This document shows positions 1-7,925 of a DNA stretch of 53,419 nt, piece after piece. The position numbers and the translations under genes were made by a program. The stretch is taken from the IMG/VR virus record IMGVR_UViG_3300036860_000129, positions 1 to 53,419 of that record; one strand, written 5' to 3'. The DNA is from a virus. Numbering within the stretch: the stretch's first letter is position 1; each line of letters opens with the position of its first letter. The notes under the pieces are model-generated. The model had not been told where the DNA came from, made no database searches, and saw nothing but the letters and a program-made list of their open reading frames with translations.

Positions 1-27
1 CCGTTCCCCAGATGGCCTTGAAGCCGT

Positions 28-2760
28 TTAGAGACCGCTGATCGTGTTCCGGCCCTGCTGATACAGCCACTTCCCGGCGCCGGAGAAGAAGTTGATCGTC
101 GGCCGGTAGATGTGGGCCATGAACCACGTGCGGATCGTGTTCGCGATGACCAGCTGTCCCCTGATCTGGCCCATGATCAAGGACTTGCCCGAGCTGTACA
201 GCCACGATCCGGCATTCCGGAAGAACCCGGTGACGGGCTTGAAGACGTGAGCGTTCAGCCATGTCCCGAGAGTGACAGCGATCTTCAGCATGCCGACGAT
301 CAAGCCCCGGATCAGGTCGACGCCCAGCACGGCCATGACCGTGGAGGGGGAGTGGATCCCGAACACGTTCTTGAAGAAGTCGACGATGCCGTGCCAGAGC
401 GTCTTGAAGAACGCGGGGACGCTCTTGGTGAAGAACGTCGTGGCCCCGTGGAACAGCCCGGAGATCAAGTCACCCCCGGCTTTGTAGAGCACCTTGCCGA
501 ACCCTGTGGCGAACGAGGCGATCCGACCGGGGAGCTTGCTGAAGAACGAGGCGATGGCCTGTCCGGCGACCACGAACCAGTGACCGATGATTCCCGGCAG
601 GCTGGCGAAGAAGTGGCCGACCTGACCAGGGAGTTTCGAGAAGAACGAGACGAAGCCCTTGCCGAACGAGACAGCGAAGTTGATCGTGGCATCGAATGCC
701 TTCTTCGCGCCATCGCTGATCATTTTCCAGTGCTTGACGATGTACAGCACCGCCAGGCCGATCGGTCCACCGAGGATCGCGAGGAGCAGGGGCCAGTTGT
801 GCTTGATCCAGTTGATCGTTGCCTTGAAAGCGGTCTTCACCCCTTCCCAGTGACGCACGATCATGGCCACGGCCAGACCGAACGGACCAGTCAAGATCGT
901 GAAAACAACGATTTGCCAGTTGTTCTTGAGCCAGTGGACAAAGCCCAGGGTGACCGTTTTGACAAAGCCCCAGACGGCGGCCCACAGCTTCTGGAAGAAC
1001 TTCGTCTTGGTCGCCAGGAGCACGATGCCCGCGACCACGGCCACGATCGCAACCACGATCCAGGTGAGCGGGTTGGCCAGGATCGCGGCGGCCAGTCCCC
1101 AGAAGGCGGCGGACGTGATCGCGGTCCAGATCGCGACGAGACGCTCTTGTACCCACAGCGCGGCGAGCTGGACTCTCATGATCATCAGGGAATCTGTCTG
1201 CGCCATGGTCGCGATGGTCCACGCCACCTGAGCGGCAGCGGCCACCGCCGCTCCGGCCGCCCACAGCTTGCTGATCACGTAGGCGGCGGAGAGTGCCGTG
1301 ACGAGTCCGAGGATGCCGAAGACGAGCGCAAGCGTGACGTTCTTGTGTTCGGTGAAGAGCTTGACGATCCGGAGCACCACCGGGATCAGCTTGGATCCGA
1401 TGTTGATGAACAGCACCTGGATCCGCTGCTTCGCCATGTCGAGCTGGACGTTCAGGAGGTTCTGCGTGATCTTCCAGCCTTCGACGTCCTTCGATGCGTT
1501 GTGGAATGACTCCCCGACTTTCTTGACTCGTTCCTTGTTCCCCTCGGCACTCTCCCCGGTGAGCTGAAGCACGGTGTTCAGGCCGATGGCTCCACCGGCC
1601 ATTTTCTTGATCGCATCGGTGTACGTCTTGGCGGCCGGACCGCCGCTCTTCAATTCCCGGCTGAAGCCCTTTGAACGGTTCACGAGGGTCTGGAAGTTGC
1701 GGAGCATCGGCTGCTGATCAACGGCCGCCCCCTTGATCGTCGCCTTCCAGTCGTCCGCCTCGATCTTGCCGGACAGGAACCCCTTGGCAGCCTTCTGGAG
1801 TTCCGGAGGCATCTTGCTGATCATGATCCGAGCGTCCTCGGCCGACTGCTTCGTACCTTCGAACGCGCTCAGAAGGATCTTTCCACTCGGTCCCATCTTG
1901 GAAAGGATCGTGGTCGTCAGAAGATCAAAAGTTCCGGTCAGACCGCGCTTGCCGAGCTTCTGGGAAACGTCGGTGGCGGACAGACCGAAACGGGCCATCT
2001 CGCGCTGGGCGACCATGTTCGGAGCCGCCAGGGCCCGGATGGTCGCGGCCAGTTCGTGAGTCGCCTCACGGGCGCTGGTGCCGTGCTGGGTCAGGGTGGC
2101 CATGGATCCGGCCACCTGCTCAAAGCTGATCTTATTAGCGGAGGCGATCGGGAGCACCGTGGACAGGGCACCCGAGAACTCCTCCATCGTGATCTTGCCC
2201 TCACCAGCGGCGGTTTTCATCGCGTTCATCACGCGAGTCGAGTCCGTGGCCTTGAGGTGGTAGCTGGCCATCACGGAGGTCATGGCATTGGTCACATCGG
2301 CGAGGTTGGCGTTTTCCTCGCGCGCTCCCTGGGCTGCGGCTTTGAGCACCTTGAGACCGTTGGAGCCACGGAACCCGGCCTTTTCAATGGTGTACATGCC
2401 ATCGGTCAGGTTCTTGATCCCCGTGCCGGTCCCCTCGGAGATCGACAGGATGCCCTTGCGGACGACCTTGAGTCCGTCGGCCGTCTCACCGGCGGCGGTC
2501 TGGAGCACGGCCGTGTGAGCCTCGAAGTCACCGGCCATTTTAACCGAGGCAGCAGCGACGCCGAGACCGACGAGGGATGCACCCTTGCCGATCCTGGCCA
2601 TGGACGCGCCGACCGTAGCAGCCGACCGGCGCAGCCCAGCGGCAGATCCGTCGAGCTGGCGGTTAGCGATCTTGAGGTCGGCCGCAAGCTGCCGACCCCA
2701 CTTCCGGAAGTCCGGAAGGATCTCGATCAGTCCCCGGCCAACGACTGAAGTCTCAGCCAT
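28..2760 (-). CDS. tail tape measure protein (C-terminus interrupted near window edge)
   Basis: Sets tail length and is carried inside the tail tube; acts in virion assembly and DNA ejection. The 910 residues start with a TP901-type tape-measure core (about residues 20-330, helical, rich in Ala, Lys and Thr), followed by hydrophobic segments near residues 480-520 and 555-590, then Trp/Phe-rich repeats. The ATG overlaps the stop of the GT frame (TGATG), so translation is probably coupled, and the position directly after G/GT is canonical. Oddity: the TAA at 28-30 cuts a C-terminal repeat, while the -1 frame continues as LNGFKAIWG to base 1, matching the repeat pattern. A one-base deletion or a sequencing error is likely, so the real protein probably runs off the window. 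Function is secure; the C-terminus is not. Confidence 0.93.
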   Translation of the reverse strand: MAETSVVGRGLIEILPDFRKWGRQLAADLKIANRQLDGSAAGLRRSAATVGASMARIGKGASLVGLGVAAASVKMAGDFEAHTAVLQTAAGETADGLKVVRKGILSISEGTGTGIKNLTDGMYTIEKAGFRGSNGLKVLKAAAQGAREENANLADVTNAMTSVMASYHLKATDSTRVMNAMKTAAGEGKITMEEFSGALSTVLPIASANKISFEQVAGSMATLTQHGTSAREATHELAATIRALAAPNMVAQREMARFGLSATDVSQKLGKRGLTGTFDLLTTTILSKMGPSGKILLSAFEGTKQSAEDARIMISKMPPELQKAAKGFLSGKIEADDWKATIKGAAVDQQPMLRNFQTLVNRSKGFSRELKSGGPAAKTYTDAIKKMAGGAIGLNTVLQLTGESAEGNKERVKKVGESFHNASKDVEGWKITQNLLNVQLDMAKQRIQVLFINIGSKLIPVVLRIVKLFTEHKNVTLALVFGILGLVTALSAAYVISKLWAAGAAVAAAAQVAWTIATMAQTDSLMIMRVQLAALWVQERLVAIWTAITSAAFWGLAAAILANPLTWIVVAIVAVVAGIVLLATKTKFFQKLWAAVWGFVKTVTLGFVHWLKNNWQIVVFTILTGPFGLAVAMIVRHWEGVKTAFKATINWIKHNWPLLLAILGGPIGLAVLYIVKHWKMISDGAKKAFDATINFAVSFGKGFVSFFSKLPGQVGHFFASLPGIIGHWFVVAGQAIASFFSKLPGRIASFATGFGKVLYKAGGDLISGLFHGATTFFTKSVPAFFKTLWHGIVDFFKNVFGIHSPSTVMAVLGVDLIRGLIVGMLKIAVTLGTWLNAHVFKPVTGFFRNAGSWLYSSGKSLIMGQIRGQLVIANTIRTWFMAHIYRPTINFFSGAGKWLYQQGRNTISGL

Positions 2761-3448
2761 CAGACGTTCGCTCCCATCGCGCGCATGGCGGCAAGTGATG
2801 CCTGCGACGCCTCTTCGTCACCCGCCCACCAGGACGGAGCGCCTTCCTCGATCTCCACTTCTGCGTACTTGTTGCCCTGCCCGGGAACCTGCCACCGGGC
2901 CACCCCCAGCCACGAATCAAGCTCCCGCCGGGAAGCCGTCACATCACCGTCGTCATCCGGCTTCAGTCTCTGGGTCATCGAGTAATAGACGAAGTCCAAG
3001 AACTGATCGAACGGAAGATCCAGAAGATCTACGCCCCGGCCGGAACACTCACCGTTGAGTTCGTGCCAGACGCGGGGTTCGAGGACCCAGGAGACGAGTC
3101 CTCCGCAGACGTCGGGGGGCGCATCCCGTACTCCCCCATGATCCATTCGAGAACCTCGTTCACCTGAGGAAGCTCGATCGGCGGCTGGCCGGTGGAGCTG
3201 ACGGCGTCCGGGTTCGCCGGGTCTTTCATGCGGTCCTGGAATCGCTTGAAGCTGTCCGGCAGGAGCACGAGTTCCAGGGACTCGCGCATCGTGTCGAACC
3301 CCTGCTGAGCAGAAATGTCCTCTCCGAGGGAATCGACCTTGAGCGTGAAGTCGATCATGGTCTGAGCCGCGAGGTGCGGCTTTCCCCGGAAGACGTCATT
3401 GTCGATCTTGAATTCCACTACGCGTGGCTGCCTGCTGAAGTCCTTCAT
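2760..3448 (-). CDS. tail assembly chaperone GT, -1 frameshift product
   Basis: Long form of the tail chaperone, made by a -1 ribosomal frameshift near the end of the G gene; in siphoviruses G and GT keep the tape measure protein soluble while tail tube protein polymerises around it. The T reading frame is open from 3146 to 2760 with no good independent start, overlaps the end of G by more than 100 bases in the -1 frame, and ends in TGATG with the tape measure start. The T part is acidic and Trp-containing (RELDSWLGVARWQVPG; QASLAAMRAMGANV). Position between G and the tape measure is the textbook arrangement. The exact slip point is inferred, see the site at 3113-3119. Confidence 0.82.
3029..3448 (-). 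CDS. tail assembly chaperone G
   Basis: Short tail chaperone (139 residues from ATG; a GTG three codons upstream is an alternative). It opens MKDFSRQPRVVEFKIDND, a beta-strand pattern common in actinophage G proteins, has a helical middle (LELVLLPDSFKRFQDRMKD) and ends in a Ser/Pro/Ala-rich tail that covers the frameshift zone. I chose ATG at 3448 because GGTGATC, complementary to the 16S rRNA end, lies six bases before it. It follows about 270 bp of noncoding DNA holding a repeated element, so it may start a tail-specific transcription unit. Confidence 0.82.
   Translation of the reverse strand: MKDFSRQPRVVEFKIDNDVFRGKPHLAAQTMIDFTLKVDSLGEDISAQQGFDTMRESLELVLLPDSFKRFQDRMKDPANPDAVSSTGQPPIELPQVNEVLEWIMGEYGMRPPTSAEDSSPGSSNPASGTNSTVSVPAGA
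3113..3119 (-). promoter_or_regulatory. -1 ribosomal frameshift slippery heptamer
   Basis: On the minus strand the G frame reads ATG CGC CCC CCG ACG; the heptamer C CCC CCG lets both the P-site (CCC to CCC) and A-site (CCG to CCC) tRNAs re-pair in the -1 frame, which enters the open T frame at once. The nearby GGGGGAG 20 bases upstream is a weaker candidate because Glu GAG would have to pair with GGA. Confidence 0.6.
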
Positions 3449-3492
3449 GTCGATCACCGTAGCGACCGAAAGACCATGATCTTTCCGGAGCC

Positions 3493-3674
3493 GTTATGCA
3501 TGGCCCGGTATGAACATACGGTCACCATCGGTAAGAATAAGAAGAGTTACCAATACGTAGGGTAAGAAAACCCCTGTGCGGCCGTCTAACGAGATCCTTT
3601 AGGGTCGGTGGTATCCCTGGTCGCAGGGTAAGATCAAAAGAGTTTCGCCTGGTCAGAGAGTGGTTTTATCAAAA
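3493..3674 (-). repeat. 181-bp dispersed element, copy 1 (inverted relative to copy at 21772-21952)
   Basis: AT-rich noncoding segment upstream of chaperone G. Read on the minus strand it matches 21772-21952 read on the plus strand: a TTGATAA...CTCTGACCAGGC end, a strongly conserved core at 3531-3600 that contains GATCTCGTTAGACGGCCG and CTTACCCTACGTATT, and a GCATAAC end. Both copies are almost the same length. It could be a regulatory or promoter module for late genes; no open frame is convincing in it. Confidence 0.7.
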
Positions 3675-3705
3675 CGGACATAGCGGATATCACCATGATC
3701 TGTAT

Positions 3706-3725
3706 AAAACCTCGGGCGAGGTATC
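3706..3725. repeat. 20-bp palindrome, copy 1
   Basis: Reads GATACCTCGCCCGAGGTTTT on the minus strand, directly after the stop codon of the 4093-3725 gene. It is one of four copies of a GAAACCTCGCCCGAGGTTTC-like palindrome (others at 25647, 44760, 52175). Here it is followed by TTTTATA on the minus strand, so a weak terminator role is possible, but the other copies lie inside genes. Confidence 0.75.
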
Positions 3726-4093
3726 TAGAACTTGGACGCTTCCAGGGCCTTGAGCAGGAAGTTGTTCGGGTGCTGGTTGCCAGGGTGGTGAACCTCGCGC
3801 CGGTAGAAGACCTCACCGTTGATCTTGAACCTGAGCTTCCCGCCCTTTTTCTTCGCCTTGATCACGTGCGGCCTCGTTTTGTAGATCACGAAAGTGGTCG
3901 CTGGGTGATCGCTGATCACGAGACCGAGACCGGCGGAGGGGATCGCCCGGATGTGCTCTTTCATGGACCCCGGCGCCATGGTGCGCGCGAGGAGAGCGAC
4001 GCGCTCCGTGGTCTGCACCACGAGGACGGCCGACGCCCGGCCGCGTAGCGCCATCATCTTGGCGGAATTCACCGTGATGAAGTCAGCTGGCAT
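3725..4093 (-). CDS. head-tail joining / tail completion protein, HK97 gp10-like
   Basis: 122-residue basic protein starting MPADFITVNSAKMMAL at an ATG four bases after the stop of the upstream connector gene. The C-terminal half has Lys-rich beta strands (HVIKAKKKGGKLRFKING) and ends VHHPGNQHPNNFLLKAL, the VxHPGxxxxxFLxxAL signature that I associate with HK97 gp10-type neck proteins. Its place between the connector genes and the chaperones supports a role at the head-tail interface. The longer upstream reading frame only shadows the preceding gene. Assignment rests on this signature and synteny. Confidence 0.72.
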   Translation of the reverse strand: MPADFITVNSAKMMALRGRASAVLVVQTTERVALLARTMAPGSMKEHIRAIPSAGLGLVISDHPATTFVIYKTRPHVIKAKKKGGKLRFKINGEVFYRREVHHPGNQHPNNFLLKALEASKF

Positions 4094-4097
4094 GTGA

Positions 4098-4607
4098 TCA
4101 CCCCACCACGAGCCCGGCGTACAGATACAGCTCGGATCCGTCGCATCCGCCCTCGGGACCGAGCATGAGCTGTGAGCGGACGAAATAGTCGAACCGGTTG
4201 GGAACGCTGGCCTTGAGCGCGCACAGCGCCACGGAGACCGAGTGCCTGATCTGATTGGCATCGATCATGTTCTGCCTGGCGTGTTTGCTCAGGGTGTCCG
4301 TGCTCGGGGCGGTCTGCCCGTTGAGCGCCTGCGGGGCACACCGGACGATCTGAACAGTGATCTCCGCCAGCTCGTACGGCGGGGCGCAGTCGGTCGAGTC
4401 ACCGGTGAGCGTGACCGCTTCCGTGGGGAAGCTCTCCGTGGGAGCAACCCGGGTCAGGCTCACCGCGAGTTGTCCAGCACAGCAGTCGTCCCAGGCGATC
4501 TGTCCCGTGGTGATCAAATACCGGGTCGCTGGAACGCTGAGCCCGTTCTGCGCAGCCGTGAGGATCGCCGAACAGACGGTGTACCACTTGTCGTCACCAC
4601 TGATCAT
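4098..4607 (-). CDS. head-tail connector or tail terminator protein
   Basis: 169-residue protein overlapping the upstream adaptor gene by four bases (ATGA-type joint). It carries the IAWDDCCAGQLAVSLTRVAPTESFP pattern frequent in actinophage neck proteins (quoted in two parts: IAWDDCCAGQL and RVAPTESFP), several Cys residues, and a C-terminal RFDYFVRSQLMLGPEGGCDG segment. Position after an adaptor and before the gp10-like protein fits a connector or tail-terminator subunit of the virion neck. The family is recognised by pattern only; the exact neck position is inferred. Confidence 0.62.
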   Translation of the reverse strand: MISGDDKWYTVCSAILTAAQNGLSVPATRYLITTGQIAWDDCCAGQLAVSLTRVAPTESFPTEAVTLTGDSTDCAPPYELAEITVQIVRCAPQALNGQTAPSTDTLSKHARQNMIDANQIRHSVSVALCALKASVPNRFDYFVRSQLMLGPEGGCDGSELYLYAGLVVG

Positions 4608-5392
4608 GTTCCGGTCCTCCGGTGCGGCACCCGGTCCACAGAGATCACCCGGCCGCGCTGCATGATCTTCTTCGGGTTGGCCGCGCTCAGGAACATGTCG
4701 ACGAGATAGAGCCCCGTCTTCCCGTCCCGGAAAAGATCACCGATGTCCGGAATGGAGATCGAGACCCCCTGACGGGTGAGCTGGGTCACCCCCGGCGGGA
4801 GTCGGCACTCCTCGCCGTTCATAGCCTTCAGAATCTCGCAGGCGAGTTCACCCATGGCGACCTCGCCCATCTTCGGGACCGGCTGACCGTAGACCGCCGT
4901 CACGGACCATGTCCCGGCCTGCGTGTCGTCCTTGCTCAGATCGTTGCACCGGGGCCACTGCTGGCCGTCGGTGCGGACCAGGATCCGGTTGTTGTCGAGC
5001 CGGTACGAACCGGTCGGAGCGGTCGCGCCGTCGAGCTTGACGGACACGATCGACTGGACCGGGGAGGGAAGGAGCACCTCGCTGATCTGCGTGCACGAGC
5101 AGGTCCCCCAGCATGCACCGCATCCCAGGGAGAACCACGGGTAGGACGATCCTGCGTAGTCCCAATAGGACGTCCAGGGAGCCCCGTAGACGTTCCACCA
5201 GGCATCGTCATAGCACTCCTTCCGGCACGGCCGGAGCGTCGTGGTGCACGTCCCGAACTGGCGGCCGGACAGCGACCACAAGACGTAGGTCGCTGCCGTG
5301 ACAGCCGCGCCGGTGGCGGTCGGCGACTCCGTGGAGACATCACAGATCCATCGCACCGGCCAATCGGCGCACGGTCCGAAGTCGGTGGTCAT
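4604..5392 (-). CDS. head-tail adaptor (gp6-like) protein
   Basis: 262 residues, unusually Cys- and Trp-rich (YDDAWWNVYG, SLGCGACWGTCSC) in the first half, then beta-rich segments with VLLPSPVQSIVSVKLDG, a feature of actinophage adaptor proteins, and a C-terminus with DIGDLFRDGKTGLYLVDMFL and NPKKIMQRGRVISVD. In this family the last segment contacts portal-proximal partners. The gene precedes two other neck genes with four-base overlap, so all three are probably translated together. Role at the portal-tail junction is inferred from synteny and pattern. Confidence 0.62.
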   Translation of the reverse strand: MTTDFGPCADWPVRWICDVSTESPTATGAAVTAATYVLWSLSGRQFGTCTTTLRPCRKECYDDAWWNVYGAPWTSYWDYAGSSYPWFSLGCGACWGTCSCTQISEVLLPSPVQSIVSVKLDGATAPTGSYRLDNNRILVRTDGQQWPRCNDLSKDDTQAGTWSVTAVYGQPVPKMGEVAMGELACEILKAMNGEECRLPPGVTQLTRQGVSISIPDIGDLFRDGKTGLYLVDMFLSAANPKKIMQRGRVISVDRVPHRRTGT

Positions 5393-5401
5393 GATCGCCC
5401 C

Positions 5402-7174
5402 TCAGTTCGTCGCATTGATGTTGATCTGGACGCCAATGTACGGCGGAGCACCGGACAGAGTGGCACCCGCCGGGAACGTCGTCGGCATGGCCGACGTCGC
5501 TACACCCGTGGCCTTCCATGCATTGGCCATAGCTGCGGCTGAGGTGTACGGGTTCCCGGACGCATCGAGGTTGGGAAGCCCCACCCCGTTCCCGTCCCCG
5601 TTCAGGGTCACCCATGTCTGCGTTGCTCCGGCCGTCACAGTGAGCAAACAGATCCAGTAGAGCCCTGGATCCATGACCGTTTGAAAAGATCCGTTCCCGG
5701 AGGTCGGAGACATAATCAATGTATTCGCAGCCGTGCCGGTACTGAGGGGACCACTTGCGGCCGTCGGCTCGGAGATGATCTCTCCGGGGTAACCAGTCCA
5801 GCCGACATCGTCATAGATTCCCCACCGGATCGTGGAGGCGCTTCCGCCGGTCGCACCCGTCTTGATCGCAAGCCGGTTCCAGAATTCCGTGGCCTCCGTC
5901 ACCAGCATGGGGAGAGCCCAGCACGTACCGGTCGGAGAAGTGGCGGTGACCGTCATCTCTGTGCCGGTCGTGGCGTAGCTGGTCGTGTGCCAACTGCCGG
6001 ACTGCCGGGGTTTGCGCAGACCTCCCGCGCGGGGTGAGGGGACGTTGAAGTTCCGGGTCTGGTACGAGCTGGTCGGCCGGAGGTTCTTCCGCGCCGCCTG
6101 GATCGCGTCCACGATCGCAGCCGCGCCGAACTCGTTGGGATGCAGACCGTCCGAGAACAAGAGCGTGGCGTCTTTGTTGATGATCCCGTCCAGGTCGGCG
6201 ATCTGGACCATGGAGTCGTACTCGGACTGAAGCGAGGCGAGCCGGGAGTTCAGGTCGAGGCAGTCCTGATCACGGGATGCCTCGGTACCGGTCCAGCTGG
6301 GGTAATTACTGGTGTAGCCGGTCGCGGTGAGCCGGGCCACATTGCACACGATGATCGGGGGAGGGTTCTTCGATTCCAGCCCCCAGTAATCGAGCATGAC
6401 CGCTCCGCCACCATCCAAGGTGTTGACGGTCCCGGTGATCGTCTGCCCGGCGTTGGCGGAGGTGAGCCCGGTGAACCGCTTCGTCACCGGGCAGTGGGAC
6501 ACGGCTGAGGACGGAAGAATGTTGCTCGTGCTGGTCGTTCCGCTCACGCCGGTCGTACCGCCCCAGGTGACAATACCGCCGGAGACCCCGCCCGCACCGA
6601 CCAGGGTCACGGCCACGACTTCGCCGTTGTAGTCGGACGGGAGGGTGAGCGTGAAGTTCGCGTTCGTGGTCGACGTGCACCAGTGCGCCGAGTCGCCCGA
6701 GGTGTACCCAACAGCCGCAACCGAACCGAAGCCCGCACCGTACGACGTCCTTGTGCCGACCTGGAAACCGTTCTCATAGATCACGGCCATACGCCAGCGA
6801 GAGATCATGGTCCGCATGGCGTGCTGGTACGCATCCTTGAACTGCGTCGTGAACCCGGCCAGCCCGAGATCGTTGATCCCGTAGCAGAACAGCGCCGCAC
6901 CGCCGTCGGCCACATACGGCCCACCGCGCTGCGGCTTCTTCGAGCCCTTGAAGAACCGGGCGAAACCGCCGGTGGAGTACCCCTCGATGCAGGCCCGGGA
7001 TCCGTTGACGGCCCAGTTGCGCTTGTTGGTCGTCTCGGTGTCCATGGATGCGAAGAACAGCGCATCGGCCCGGCCGGTCTGATAGAAGGTGCCGAATGCA
7101 TACTGCATGTACGAGTGCCCGAAGATGTTCCAGAAGTCCGGCACCTGATACGACGGGGGCGGCATGATCGGCAT
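5402..7174 (-). CDS. virion-associated SGNH/GDSL-like hydrolase
   Basis: 590 residues. The first ~370 look like an SGNH hydrolase: block I FGHSYM (Ser21 nucleophile candidate), block III GIND (residues 99-102) and block V SDGLHPNEFG near residues 338-347 with the Asp-x-x-His pair. A beta-sandwich-like insertion (VAVTLVGAGGVSGG) sits between blocks III and V. The C-terminal ~200 residues form a Thr/Ser/Gly-rich beta domain (MTVTATSPTGTCWALPMLV) like those of tail-fibre or surface proteins. SGNH enzymes hydrolyse ester bonds, so a plausible substrate is an acylated host surface polymer. It lies among capsid and connector genes, not in a tail-fibre block, so it may decorate the head or neck. Substrate unknown. 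Confidence 0.72.
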   Translation of the reverse strand: MPIMPPPSYQVPDFWNIFGHSYMQYAFGTFYQTGRADALFFASMDTETTNKRNWAVNGSRACIEGYSTGGFARFFKGSKKPQRGGPYVADGGAALFCYGINDLGLAGFTTQFKDAYQHAMRTMISRWRMAVIYENGFQVGTRTSYGAGFGSVAAVGYTSGDSAHWCTSTTNANFTLTLPSDYNGEVVAVTLVGAGGVSGGIVTWGGTTGVSGTTSTSNILPSSAVSHCPVTKRFTGLTSANAGQTITGTVNTLDGGGAVMLDYWGLESKNPPPIIVCNVARLTATGYTSNYPSWTGTEASRDQDCLDLNSRLASLQSEYDSMVQIADLDGIINKDATLLFSDGLHPNEFGAAAIVDAIQAARKNLRPTSSYQTRNFNVPSPRAGGLRKPRQSGSWHTTSYATTGTEMTVTATSPTGTCWALPMLVTEATEFWNRLAIKTGATGGSASTIRWGIYDDVGWTGYPGEIISEPTAASGPLSTGTAANTLIMSPTSGNGSFQTVMDPGLYWICLLTVTAGATQTWVTLNGDGNGVGLPNLDASGNPYTSAAAMANAWKATGVATSAMPTTFPAGATLSGAPPYIGVQININATN

Positions 7175-7176
7175 GG

Positions 7177-7578
7177 TCAGCTCTCCGTTCCGAGAGTGAA
7201 GTTCACCGTTCCGCTGCCGGAGGTCGAAGCGATGATCGAAATTGCCAGCTGGCAGATTCCGTCCGGTACTTCATACCGGTCCCCGGAGTCGAGATACCAA
7301 TGGGCATTGGTCCCGGAGGCCAGGGGCGCGGTGTTGTCGAACCGGATATAGACCCGGACCGTGCTCGCGTTGTAGATCAGCTCGGCCACCCGGGATTCGT
7401 CGGCCGCGATCTGTGACTGACTGGCCGTGGTGGACACGGTCCACGAGGTGGCGCCCGCCGTGCTGACGAGATCCGCCTTCGCGGTCCGGATGATCTGCTG
7501 AAGATCACCGTTTCCGATCTGGTGAGCGTCGATGTTGGCGCCGGAACCCGGGGTGATCGCCACACTTGCATTCGCCAT
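7177..7578 (-). CDS. small beta-rich structural protein, unknown
   Basis: 133 residues; begins MANASVAITPGSGANIDAHQ and has alternating hydrophobic strands ending VNFTLGTES, with no membrane segment or enzyme motif. It ends two bases before the SGNH gene start, so the two are probably co-translated. Composition and position suggest a virion decoration or fibre-adaptor protein. Function is not recognised. Confidence 0.6.
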   Translation of the reverse strand: MANASVAITPGSGANIDAHQIGNGDLQQIIRTAKADLVSTAGATSWTVSTTASQSQIAADESRVAELIYNASTVRVYIRFDNTAPLASGTNAHWYLDSGDRYEVPDGICQLAISIIASTSGSGTVNFTLGTES

Positions 7579-7589
7579 GATTCACTCCC

Positions 7590-7925
7590 TCAGATGCTCG
7601 GCATGGGACCGACGCCGATCGAGACGTCGAAGTTGATCTCTACGGACTCGTACCGGTTCGTGCCGTTGCCCACGATGAATGCGGCCCGGTAGTGACCGGC
7701 CGTGGCGAACTCGTTCCCGGTGAAGGTGTACCGGGCCTTGCCATCGATTCCGGTGGGAATCGAGGCGTTCGCGCTCACCGCAATACCGTCGTGCTCCTGA
7801 TAGTTGAACTTCGCGGTGAACCCGGTGATGTTGATCACCGTGCCGTTGGCATCGAGGAACTGATACTCCAGTGGAGACGGCTTCTCCCCGATCACGTAGG
7901 GCTCACTCAAACTGATCTTACTCAT
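7590..7925 (-). CDS. BppU-like / Ig-like structural protein
   Basis: 111 residues. The opening, with a conserved PLEYQFLDANGTVINITGF stretch followed by a second strand set (ARYTFTGNEFATAGHYRAAF), resembles the N-terminal Ig-like domain of phage baseplate upper proteins: a Gly-x-Asp turn, then AGHYRAAFIVG, the typical closing strand. It overlaps the stop of the upstream 663-residue gene by four bases. It may be an adaptor that attaches the repeat protein or the SGNH hydrolase to the particle. The match is to the domain type only. Confidence 0.55.
   Translation of the reverse strand: MSKISLSEPYVIGEKPSPLEYQFLDANGTVINITGFTAKFNYQEHDGIAVSANASIPTGIDGKARYTFTGNEFATAGHYRAAFIVGNGTNRYESVEINFDVSIGVGPMPSI

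Noticed and set aside
22-36. prfB-like +1 recoding at CTC TAA in the tape measure gene
   Set aside because: The continuing frame is -1, not +1, and the codons are not slippery, so deletion or error is simpler.
3706-3725. Palindrome copy 1 as an ordinary terminator
   Set aside because: The stem is short with a two-base centre, and the other three copies lie inside genes where termination would be harmful.
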